From the NCBI GenBank assembly GCA_045535465.1, contig JAZSLS010000150.1:1-42147 (forward strand): a stretch of 42,147 nt of DNA, in the 5' to 3' direction. The notes under the pieces were generated by a model. The model worked only from the letters and a program-made list of their open reading frames with translations, did not search any database and had not been told where the DNA came from. The translations under genes were made by a program, and so were the position numbers. Origin of the DNA: SIG636 sp045535465 (GTDB taxonomy: Bacteria > Bacillota > Clostridia > Oscillospirales > CAG-382). Positions 31,979 to 40,400 of the stretch are shown one piece after another (the first letter of the stretch is position 1; every line of letters starts with the position of its first letter).

Positions 31979-32520
31979 ATATAAACGCCCTCCTTAATAA
32001 GATAATCCCTCAGTTTGCTTCGTGTACGAAAAAGTATGGATTTAACTTTGCTTTCGGTAAAGGCATAACGCTTTGCTATATCGGATAAGGAGTCAAAAAA
32101 GTAATACCTTCTTATAAAAATGTTTCTTGCATCTGCTTTTTGCGACAGTAAAAAATCGTTTATAAGCTTTACTATATTCTCATCCTCAACTAACCGTTCG
32201 TCGGGTAAAACCGCCTCAAGCTCGTCCAAAGAAACCTTTATGTTATTGCATCTTTTATCTCTGGTCAAATACTCAAGCCTTTTTAAAGATACGTTCCTTG
32301 TTATCCTGCTTACAAACGCCATAAGATTATTTGGCTTTGTGGGTGGAATAGCCCGCCACACACCTGCATAAGCATCGTTTACACATTCCTCGGCATCTTC
32401 TTTGTTACCTAAAACGTTAAAAGCAATACCGTAGCAAAGTTTGCCGTATTTAGCTTCGGTCTGCTTTATAGCGTCTTCATTTCGCTTAAAGTAAAGCTCA
32501 ATTATGCTTTTGTCATCCAT
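31975..32520 (-). CDS. ECF-type RNA polymerase sigma factor
   Basis: 181 residues from the ATG at 32520; AAAGGGCGG lies 8 bases upstream, while a GTG at 32529 overlaps that site. Region 2: IIELYFKRNEDAIKQTEAKYGKLCYGIAFNVLGNKEDAEECVNDAYAGVWRAIPP, then LMAFVSRITRNVSLKRLEYLTRDKR. Region 4: LLSQKADARNIFIRRYYFFDSLSDIAKRYAFTESKVKSILFRTRSKLRDYL. This is the common clostridial ECF type linked to a one-pass anti-sigma protein. A perfect dyad sits at its presumed start point. Confidence 0.88.
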   Translation of the reverse strand: MDDKSIIELYFKRNEDAIKQTEAKYGKLCYGIAFNVLGNKEDAEECVNDAYAGVWRAIPPTKPNNLMAFVSRITRNVSLKRLEYLTRDKRCNNIKVSLDELEAVLPDERLVEDENIVKLINDFLLSQKADARNIFIRRYYFFDSLSDIAKRYAFTESKVKSILFRTRSKLRDYLIKEGVYI

Positions 32521-32578
32521 ACCGTTCACCGCCCTTTGTTTGTTTTAAAAGCGCTTTCACTTATTAAGTACGTTTTTT

Positions 32579-32591
32579 AAACCCTTGGTTT
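32579..32591. repeat. Dyad AAACC-CTT-GGTTT at the start point of the third sigma operon
   Basis: A perfect 13-bp inverted repeat just downstream of the TATAAT of the promoter at 32593-32598, a position where a repressor would block initiation. Confidence 0.4.
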
Positions 32592-32592
32592 C

Positions 32593-32623
32593 ATTATAGC
32601 ACGATATTTATTTGTTTTCTCAA
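32593..32623 (-). promoter_or_regulatory. Promoter of the third sigma operon (TTGAGA, 19 bp, extended -10 TGCTATAAT)
   Basis: Leftward TATAAT at 32598-32593 preceded by TG at the extended -10 position. TTGAGA (32623-32618) gives a long 19-base spacer, tolerable with an extended -10. Leader about 65-70 bases. Confidence 0.5.
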
Positions 32624-32664
32624 AATTTACAGATGAATATTAAACTAATACACTCACAAAAATA

Positions 32665-32712
32665 AAAAGTCCACGAGGCGGGGAAGATAATGTTCTCACT
32701 TCGTGGACTTTT
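32665..32712 (-). terminator. Terminator of the BlaI/M56 operon
   Basis: AAAAGTCCACGA (32665-32676) pairs with TCGTGGACTTTT (32701-32712). The 24-base interior may fold further. Leftward it is followed by TTTTTATTTTTG. It lies 12 bases after the stop at 32724. Confidence 0.75.
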
Positions 32713-32723
32713 GTTTTGTAGAT

Positions 32724-35700
32724 TTAAACGTCTTTTCCGTTAACCGTAATTACAAGGGAATCATCTTCTCCCAACGAGAGGTGGTTATTTAAAATGTTAT
32801 GCCTTAAGGTGTTGATAACAGAGGCACGTCGAGCGCCGTACTCAAAGCCTTTTGAAAACTCCTCGCTTAAATCAATATACGCTATACGCAATGAAGCATT
32901 GGCGGTGTTTTCTATGCGGAAGCTGTTTACTTTAATCCCTTCATAAAGGGGATAAAGCATAATGTCGGAACGTTTCATAGCATCAACCATACCTTGTACA
33001 GTGCCGTCGTAAGCAACAAATGCGGCAGTACTTTGCAAGGTATCCTCCCAATCGTAGCTTTTTACGTGCATTATAGCTCCTTTGCCGTCGGTACAGTTTA
33101 TGAAGCTTCTCTGCAAAACGTCTATGCTGGTCCATTCCGTTACGTTGCCCTCTATTTTTACACCGCACCAATCTGCAACCGTGCCGTTGTATTTTACGGT
33201 GTTGTAATCAAAGCAACCGGAGTTAAAGCTTATGTTTTTTAATGATGCGGGTAGGGAAACGTCGTTTAAAGAAATTCCAAATACGTTTGAGCCTATGTCG
33301 GTAACTCCTTCGGGTATAACAACAGATTTTATACCACTGTTATAAAAAGCCATATCCTCTATCTTTTGTACGCCCTTGGGGATAACAATACCTTCAAGGC
33401 TTTTGCACTCTCCAAAGGCGCTGCCGGCAATTACGGTAATTTTGGCGGACAGCTTTACCTCGGTCAGAGAGGTGCAATAGGAAAAGGCGGCAGATTCTAT
33501 TTCCTTTACGGAGTCGGGAATATCAATCTTTTTCAAAGAACTGCACTCGGAAAAAGCGCAGCTTTTAACTGTCTGTAGGGACGTGGACAGTTTAACGTTC
33601 GTCAAGGCTTTGCAACCGAAAAAAGCAAATTCACCTATAGAGGTAACCTTGTCGGGAATGCTTATGCTTTGTAAGGCGGTGCACTCATAAAAAGCATAGC
33701 TGTTTATGGTTTTAAGACCTTCGGGCAAGGTAACGGCTGTAAGGTTACGTGCGCCGTCAAAGGCGTTGGAATATACCTTCGTAACGGAATCGGGCACCTT
33801 ATATTCCGTAGCGTCGTTAGAAGCAGGGTAGGCAAACAAAACGTCCTTGTTCTTGGTAAAAAGTACACCGTCTTTTGCGCAGTAGTAGGGGTTTTCATCG
33901 TCAACGGCAAAGCTTTTTGCGTTAACAAAAGCGTTTTGTCCTATTGAAGCTACGTTCTTTGGAATAACTACGTCGGTGTAACTGCAAAAAGCACTTGCAC
34001 CAACGGTTTCCAGTTCGGAGGGAAGCTTGTCAATTTTTAGCTTACTGCATCCGCCAAAAGTGTTTTGCCCGATGAAGGTAACGCTGTCAGGCAGAGCTGC
34101 GCTTTCAAGACTTTCACAGCCGTAAAAAGCCATAGCTTCTATGGTAGTAAGCCCTTCAGGCAGTTTAACCGATTTCAAGGATTGACACCTGGCAAAAGCG
34201 TTAGTGCTTACGGTTTTAACGTTTTTTGGTATGGTAACGCTTTCCAACGCATCACAACTGTAGAAGGAGTTGTGATCTATTTTGCTTACCGAGTTGGGTA
34301 TAACAACGCTTTTAAGTGCATTGAAGTTTGAAAAAGCGTTGGGGCATATAGAAGTTATACCTTCCTCGATAATAACCTTCGCAGTGGTGTCACTCAAAGG
34401 CTTCCACGGAGCATCTGTAACGTCAAAGTACATACCGCCGTTACCTCTTATAGTAAGGGTGTCACCGTTTGTAAAATCCCAGTCAAGTGCGGCGGCGTTT
34501 GTAAATTCCTTAGGGTGTACTTCTATCTCGCTAAGCCCCATAACCTTGGCAAGATAACGTATTTCTATTTTAACGTATCTGGCTTTGCAGGGCTCTAAAA
34601 ACTCGTATTTTTTATCCTCTCGTGTAAACTCTTCAACGTCACCTATCACGTTTGAGCTTATCGTGCAACTTTGCATATCATAATTTATGTCGTCCTCTGA
34701 GGTGGAAATAGAAACGCTGAAATAGGGGGAGGAATAGTCGTTTGAGGTCTCCGCAGGCTTCGTCATATACAGATTTCTAAGCTTGATGATGCCTACGTCG
34801 TCATAGCTTGTACCTAAATCTATGCGGTATGTAATCTTGCCGTATCCGGCATCTACCACGTACATAGCGTTTTTATCCGTGCTGCCGTAACCGCTTGTAT
34901 AGGTTGACTTGTCAATTATACCGTCTGTAAGCTTTACCAATCCCGTGTCGTCATATCCGTTTAGGTACCCATTACCATTTTGGAATAGTGTATCGTGACT
35001 GTTGTAAACGTCGTAATCACAGTGCAGAGCATAGTTGGAAAGGGCGGACTCGTCAACGTCATCACTTGTAACGTCATCGCTTGTCTCGGCACTGACGTCG
35101 TTTGACGTAGAGTTTTCTTGTTGGTTGGGGTTCGGCCTTGTGGCAAAGCAGAAAACCAATACCAAGCAGGTTGCAATAGCAATGCAAACAGCCCATATAG
35201 CCGGTTTTTTGTAGCTCATAACCTTTTTAACCCTCTCCTTTGTTCCAACCTCTCCAAAGGCAAGCAGGGAATAGGCAGCACCAAGTCTGCCCGTGGAGCA
35301 TTTAAGCAAAGCGAAAGAGTACGCCTGTCTTTCCTCGTATGACATATTCTTAATAACCTTTTCGTCACAGGCAAGCTCCACGTCACGGCAAAACAGAACG
35401 TAGCCCAGCCATACAAAGGGGTTAAACCAATGCAGCGAAAGCACCAAAAACGCAAATATTTTGCTTATATGGTCACCTCTACTTATGTGTGCGTTTTCGT
35501 GGGAGATAATCAAGAAGCGTTCTTCTGCGCTAAGGTGAGCAGGTAAAAAAATGCGGGGCTTTATAAAACCGAATACAAAGGGTGTTTTTACGGAGGCGAT
35601 ACGAATTTTATCATCCTCTACCGCAGCACTTCTTGTTTTTATGTAGGTAGATATAAGATTATAGGCTATGTAACAGAGCATCAAAAATGCACCTATTATC

Positions 35701-36149
35701 CAAGCAACGGAAATCCACCCTAAAGGGCTCTTCTTGTGTGCTTCCTTTACCCCTGCAGGATTTTCTTCTTCGGGTGTATCGGGAATAACGGGAGCAGGCG
35801 GTGTATATTCCGGCAAGTCAGGTGTTGCGCTTTCAAACATCTCCGGCGCTTCCGGCTGAGATTCGGGAACAGGTATAGGTATAAGGGGCTTCACCTCGGC
35901 TTCGTGGGATTCGTATTCGGGAACAGCAAGGCTTTCCTCCGCCTGCCCTACGGTTATTCTTTCGGGCATAAGGCTAAAAGCGCTTTCTATGCTTATAGGC
36001 ACTATTAAACGCAATGCAACAACAGCCCAAATAATGCACCTTACGTAAGCGGGACATTTTTTTAGCAAAAGGCGTATAAGAGCAAATATGCATATAATAA
36101 CCGATGCCTCTATGCTTACGTTAAGAAAGGCTAAAAATACATTTTGCAT
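32724..36149 (-). CDS. BlaR1-like M56 metalloprotease receptor with discoidin, LRR and GerMN-like outer domains
   Basis: 1141 residues. N-terminal membrane part (helices about 8-30, 35-55, 144-168, and 232-253) with the M56 zinc site HENAH (His217-His221) and the downstream ligand Glu258 (VELACDE). It has the usual Pro-rich cytoplasmic or loop segment (about 85-130). A last helix at about 316-337 leads outside. Beyond it: a Ser/Asp linker, a discoidin (F5/8)-like region (about 375-545), about 16 BspA-type leucine-rich repeats (about 588-985, units like SLESVTIPKNVKTVSTNAFA), and a GerMN-like end (IDLSEEFSKGFEYGARRASV). In BlaR1/MecR1, ligand binding outside triggers the protease that inactivates BlaI. 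Here the penicillin-binding domain is replaced, so another ligand is implied. Starts 11 bases after the BlaI gene, with GGAGG site. Confidence 0.85.
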   Translation of the reverse strand: MQNVFLAFLNVSIEASVIICIFALIRLLLKKCPAYVRCIIWAVVALRLIVPISIESAFSLMPERITVGQAEESLAVPEYESHEAEVKPLIPIPVPESQPEAPEMFESATPDLPEYTPPAPVIPDTPEEENPAGVKEAHKKSPLGWISVAWIIGAFLMLCYIAYNLISTYIKTRSAAVEDDKIRIASVKTPFVFGFIKPRIFLPAHLSAEERFLIISHENAHISRGDHISKIFAFLVLSLHWFNPFVWLGYVLFCRDVELACDEKVIKNMSYEERQAYSFALLKCSTGRLGAAYSLLAFGEVGTKERVKKVMSYKKPAIWAVCIAIATCLVLVFCFATRPNPNQQENSTSNDVSAETSDDVTSDDVDESALSNYALHCDYDVYNSHDTLFQNGNGYLNGYDDTGLVKLTDGIIDKSTYTSGYGSTDKNAMYVVDAGYGKITYRIDLGTSYDDVGIIKLRNLYMTKPAETSNDYSSPYFSVSISTSEDDINYDMQSCTISSNVIGDVEEFTREDKKYEFLEPCKARYVKIEIRYLAKVMGLSEIEVHPKEFTNAAALDWDFTNGDTLTIRGNGGMYFDVTDAPWKPLSDTTAKVIIEEGITSICPNAFSNFNALKSVVIPNSVSKIDHNSFYSCDALESVTIPKNVKTVSTNAFARCQSLKSVKLPEGLTTIEAMAFYGCESLESAALPDSVTFIGQNTFGGCSKLKIDKLPSELETVGASAFCSYTDVVIPKNVASIGQNAFVNAKSFAVDDENPYYCAKDGVLFTKNKDVLFAYPASNDATEYKVPDSVTKVYSNAFDGARNLTAVTLPEGLKTINSYAFYECTALQSISIPDKVTSIGEFAFFGCKALTNVKLSTSLQTVKSCAFSECSSLKKIDIPDSVKEIESAAFSYCTSLTEVKLSAKITVIAGSAFGECKSLEGIVIPKGVQKIEDMAFYNSGIKSVVIPEGVTDIGSNVFGISLNDVSLPASLKNISFNSGCFDYNTVKYNGTVADWCGVKIEGNVTEWTSIDVLQRSFINCTDGKGAIMHVKSYDWEDTLQSTAAFVAYDGTVQGMVDAMKRSDIMLYPLYEGIKVNSFRIENTANASLRIAYIDLSEEFSKGFEYGARRASVINTLRHNILNNHLSLGEDDSLVITVNGKDV

Positions 36150-36160
36150 TGTAAAACCTC

Positions 36161-36517
36161 CTAGTCTTTGTCGGTGATAATGCTTATAATCTCCGCAATT
36201 TCCTCATCGCTAAGCTTGCGTTCTTTGCTAAAGGTTGCAAAAAATGCAGGCAGAGAACCGTCAAATCGCTTTTCAATAAGCTCGTCAAAGTCCGAAAGCT
36301 GGGCTTGCTCCTTGGTTATAAGAGTACTTACAATGGTGTTTTCGTTTTTAATTATCCCTCTGCCGCATAAACGTCGTATCACGGTGTAGGTAGTAGCCTT
36401 TGACCAGTCAAGCTTTTCCTTGCACAGCTTTACAAGCGCCATACTGCCAATAGGCTCGTTATCCCAAAGGATACATAAAAACTTATATTCGCTTTCATAA
36501 ACCTTTAAATTTTCCAT
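36161..36517 (-). CDS. BlaI/MecI-family transcriptional repressor
   Basis: 118 residues. Winged-helix DNA-binding domain (about 5-75: VYESEYKFLCILWDNEPIGSMALVKLCKEKLDWSKATTYTVIRRLCGRGIIK) and a helical dimerisation tail (FDGSLPAFFATFSKERKLSDEEIAEIISII). The tail aligns with the region where BlaR1-type proteases act on BlaI/MecI. Site GGAGG 8 bases before the ATG. It heads the operon and probably represses its own promoter through the palindrome at 36562. Family members bind as dimers at dyads and are released by proteolysis. Confidence 0.92.
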   Translation of the reverse strand: MENLKVYESEYKFLCILWDNEPIGSMALVKLCKEKLDWSKATTYTVIRRLCGRGIIKNENTIVSTLITKEQAQLSDFDELIEKRFDGSLPAFFATFSKERKLSDEEIAEIISIITDKD

Positions 36518-36560
36518 ATTAATTACCTCCGCTCGGTTTATCTATATCAACCGCAGTTTA

Positions 36561-36589
36561 AGTTTATCACTATAAACCGATTTTGTCAA
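36561..36589 (-). promoter_or_regulatory. Promoter of the BlaI/M56 operon (TTGACA, 17 bp, TAAACT)
   Basis: Leftward TTGACA (36589-36584) and TAAACT (36566-36561), 17-base spacer. The -10 element and half the spacer are covered by the 16-bp palindrome at 36562-36577. Confidence 0.75.
36562..36577. promoter_or_regulatory. Candidate BlaI operator, perfect 16-bp palindrome GTTTAT-CACT-ATAAAC
   Basis: 6-4-6 dyad overlapping the -10 element. The half-site GTTTATC occurs again at 36536-36542 within a second, looser dyad (CGGTT 36534-36538 with AACCG 36549-36553) in the leader, giving two candidate sites as in bla/mec operators. The core differs from the TACA/TGTA core of classical BlaI sites. Binding is inferred from position. 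Confidence 0.55.
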
Positions 36590-36593
36590 TAGC

Positions 36594-36626
36594 AAAAACA
36601 CAATTTTTAAAAAAACTTGTGTTTTT
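36594..36626. repeat. 10-bp inverted repeat in the BlaI/VWA divergent region
   Basis: AAAAACACAA (36594-36603) pairs with TTGTGTTTTT (36617-36626) around TTTTTAAAAAAAC. It lies immediately upstream of the BlaI -35 box. May be a shared operator for the two divergent genes. A role as terminator makes no sense at this position. Confidence 0.5.
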
Positions 36627-36732
36627 ATAAAAGTCGCCTGCCAAGCGACCAAGTGCAGTCACAAATCATCTATAATGCACGTGTAAGGTTCAAGAAACCC
36701 AAAAGACAACATTAAATTTTGGAGGTTATATT

Positions 36733-37389
36733 ATGGAAAAAAACAAAAATAACGTTACTGAGCTGGTTTTTATTCTCGACAGAAGCGGCTCTATGGCAGG
36801 GCTTGAGTCCGATACCATAGGCGGATTTAATTCTATGATAGAAAAACAGCGCAAGGAAGCAGGGGAGTGCTACGTATCCACCGTTCTTTTCGACAACGTA
36901 AGCGAGGTTCTGCACGACCGAGTAAAGCTTAGCGAGATAAAGCCTATGAGCGACAAGGATTATACCGTAAGAGGCTCCACCGCCCTTATAGATGCAATAG
37001 GCAGCGCTATTAATCATATAGGCAATATCCATAAGTACGCCCGCCCCGAGGACGTTCCCGAAAATACAATGTTTGTAATTACCACCGACGGTATGGAAAA
37101 CGCCAGCAGAAGCTATACTGCAGATAAAGTGAGAAAGATGATAGAAAAGCAAAAGAACAAATACGGCTGGGAGTTTTTATTCATCGGCGCCAATATAGAT
37201 GCTGTACAAACAGCAGCCCGTTTCGGCATAGGCAGTGACCGTGCAGTAAACTATAACGCTGATGCAATGGGTACACGAGTTGTTTATGAAGCCGTTTCAA
37301 ACGCAGTATCCGGCGTAAGATGCAGAGCTCCTCTGTCTTCCAAATGGAGCGAAAAAATAGATAGAGATTACAAAGCAAGAAAAAAGTAA
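36733..37389 (+). CDS. VWA-domain protein
   Basis: 218 residues, almost entirely a von Willebrand factor A domain with a complete metal-ion (MIDAS) site: DRSGSM (Asp16, Ser18, Ser20), Thr83 (RGSTALID) and Asp119 (TTDGMEN). No signal peptide or membrane helix, so cytoplasmic. Stand-alone VWA proteins of this type are common in Firmicutes and phages; the partner is unknown. The site TGGAGG is near the ATG. A TATAAT at 36671-36676 has no clear -35. It is divergent from the BlaI operon and shares its control region. Confidence 0.85.
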   Translation: MEKNKNNVTELVFILDRSGSMAGLESDTIGGFNSMIEKQRKEAGECYVSTVLFDNVSEVLHDRVKLSEIKPMSDKDYTVRGSTALIDAIGSAINHIGNIHKYARPEDVPENTMFVITTDGMENASRSYTADKVRKMIEKQKNKYGWEFLFIGANIDAVQTAARFGIGSDRAVNYNADAMGTRVVYEAVSNAVSGVRCRAPLSSKWSEKIDRDYKARKK

Positions 37390-37402
37390 AATATAAAAAG
37401 TT

Positions 37403-37436
37403 ACCACCCTAAGAAAGTTTTTCTTCTTAGGGTGGT
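37403..37436. terminator. Bidirectional terminator between the VWA gene and the GDPD gene
   Basis: ACCACCCTAAGAA (37403-37415) is complementary to TTCTTAGGGTGGT (37424-37436), 13-bp stem, 8-base loop, then TTTG. Serves converging genes ending at 37389 and 37450. Confidence 0.85.
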
Positions 37437-37449
37437 TTTGACTTAGTTA

Positions 37450-40400
37450 TCAGTTTACCAAACGGCTTTTAAGTATTAGATAGTCTGCTGCGGTTATTTC
37501 TGTGGATGCGTCCATATCTGCCGCCTTGTAATAAGCGCCTGTAAGATTTGCTTTGCCGGATAGCGTTAGCCGTACTGCGATAAAGTCTGCGGTAGTAATA
37601 CAGGCGTCGCCGTTAACGTCGCCGCTAAGTACAGCGGTAACACTTTGTGCTTTATCGGATACCAAGCGTATTACGGCGCCTGTAGGTACTATGCTTTCGC
37701 CTGTAATAACGTTTCCGTCAGTGCCAAGTATCTCCACGTCGTACACAAACTGAGCTTTAACAAATTCTGCAGTGTGTTCGGCGGATATACCCATAAGGTA
37801 ATTGCTATCCATAGAAAGCTTAGCTTCGTCAACAAGCTCAAGAGCTTCGCTTGGCTCAACCTCCACCGTTTGCAGCTCGGTTACTGTGTAGTAGGTAATA
37901 CCTGTCGGCGTAGTACTCTTAAGACGGAAGAAGAAGCTTGCCGTACCGCCCTGCTTGGGTGATGGAACGTTAAGAGTGCCGTTACTATAGCTTATACCAA
38001 GGCTGTCTTCAACAACAACAAGCTCGGCGGCTGTTTCGTTCTTGGTCTTACCTGTATAAGTGGTAGAAACTACCTTGCCGTCAGTATAGCTTAGGTTGCA
38101 TATAAGGGTGTCAGACCACTGGCTGTAGTTAGTTGTTATACCTGCCACGCTGTTTGTAAAGAACTGGTCAAAGGTGCTTTGGGTGTTAATTGTCCAAGGC
38201 CAAGCAGTAACGCCTCGGTATGCAAGCTCCTTTTGCAGGTTTTCGCCAAGACCTGAATAGCTGGGGTTAAATACGCTGCCGTAGGTTTGTATTGTGTCAA
38301 GTATGGTAGCCGCAGTGTTAATGGGATCACTTTCGTCCAATGTGAAGGAAGAGGTAAGGTAACCTGTAGGAACACCGGGCAAGGACTCTCTAAGCTTAAC
38401 AAGCTGTGCAGATTGGAAGGATATAACCACAACCTGGTCCATTATGTCGTACTTGTTAATAAGACTTGCAAGGACAGGGGGAAGAGTGCTGTCGTTGGGC
38501 TTTATTTCAATTACAAGTCCTTGGTTTTTGCCTTTAATTTCCTTAAAATAATCTTCAAGAGAGGGAATAGGCTCACTTGCCACGGACGAATTGGAGTTTA
38601 TCTTGTAGTTTTTAAGCTGAGTGCTTGTAAAGCTTACCGTGTTACCGCTGCCGTTTGTGGTGCGGTCGATGGTACTGTCGTGCATTACCATAAGTACGCC
38701 GTCTGCAACCTTGTAGATATCATTTTCTACCATAGTTGCGCCGTTCTTGTAGGCGGTAATTGCACCTGCAAGGGAATTCTCCTGTGCTAAAGAGGGTACG
38801 CCTCTGTGACCGATAACGTTAGAACGGCGTGTAAGGGTGTTGTCGGGATAATACTCGGTAAGGCATTTTTCGGTAACGGCTCTGTTGGGGGTAACAATGC
38901 CGTAAGCACCTTTGTTTGCGGCGGAAACGGTTGCCGCCTTTCCCTCACCAACAACCAACCAAGCAACTGAATACCTGTCTTGAATATTGGTAACATCTGC
39001 TTTTGTAGTGTAATTATCATCAAGAATAACAACTCTTGCACTGCCTGCCAAAGCATCGTTTCTAAGAGTTTCGGCATTAAAAGAGGTACGTGCGCTGTAA
39101 TCTACCACGCCTCTTATATGCTTCCACTTGGTATATGCTCTGTCAACTACCGAGGGAGTGGTGGAAACGGCATAAACGTCACGCATATCCTTAGCGATAA
39201 GCCAGTTCGCAAGACTGTCGGCGTCGGCGTTGTTAGCTATTCTAAAAGCAGGAATAACCTTACCGCCAAGCATACTGAGAGCTGTGTCGGGGGCAACCTC
39301 ACCATCCTCAAACACAACCGAAGCATTGCCGCCGCTTACACGGTAGGTCATAATAGCAACAGCGGGAGAGTCGGTAAGTACGTTTTCAAACTCGGCAACG
39401 GTTTTCAGCTCGCTAATCATAGCAGGCCCTACGGAAATGCCCGTTGCAACATCTCGTACGTCTGCAAAGCCGCCGGGCAGCAGATGCAGGTCGTTATAAG
39501 TCGAGTTGCCCTTGGCTATAACCTTAACATAGTCTACCGAGAGAGTAATGCCTCTTGCCTGGAAGCCCAAAGCGCCCCTTTGGAAAAGGGTAGCGGTTTC
39601 GGTAAGCACGTTTTTTCCGTTTATGGAGTAGTTGGTAGTCTTACCGCTTACGTCAACGGATACAAGGTTAAAAGCATCCGCCGCAAGCCCGCTGTAAGCG
39701 CCCTTTTGTGTAACGTTCCAAGAGTTACTTGCTGTTCTGTTGGAAATTTCCGTACCGTTTTCTGCGTTAGCGTTGTAACGGAGACAGGTTTGCATATAAG
39801 GAACGCTTTCGTTTTGCACTCTGTACATAAGCGCCGCCCACTTAGAGTTGTCAACGGGCTTGGTAAGCTTAACGTTGGCAGTATATACGTAGTCACCGAA
39901 AACGTCAAGATGCTTAGGAAGCAATATGCGTATATAGTTTTCAGCGTTGCCTGAAGCGTTCATAACGTACGCACCGGAGGCGGTGGAAACGGTACCGTCG
40001 TTCTCAACGGTTCTAAAATCGGTGGGAGCGGAAGAAAAATCGTTATAATATAATACGTGCTCGTATGCGTTGGCTTTCTTTGCAACAACGTAAACCTTAA
40101 ATTCTTCGTTGCCGCATACAGCGGTAAGCTCGTGAACGCCTTCGGTAGTGTTTGAAAATTCGGTAATAACCTCGCCGTCCTTTTTCCAGGTAATAAAGGA
40201 AGGGTCTACCGCTTCAACGCCGTAGCTGAACTGAACGGGACACTCACTAAGAAGCACGGTTTGACCTACGTTACAGCATATGGCGGGGCTTTGGTAGCTT
40301 ACCACAGAAGAAACGTCGTTTTCCTCAGCAACAAACAATTCGCCCAAAGTTATCCTTATAGCGTCTATTGTAAGGGTAAGTCCCTTTGCCTGAAGTCCCA

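Noticed and set aside
33000..34400. Periodic similar DNA segments might be a CRISPR-like or tandem repeat array.
   Set aside because: The periodicity of about 69 bases comes from the 23-residue LRR units of the M56 fusion; the bases are not identical between units.
36687..36699. GGTTCAAGAAACC resembles a tRNA T-arm.
   Set aside because: No acceptor, D or anticodon arms could be found around it, so it is not a tRNA.
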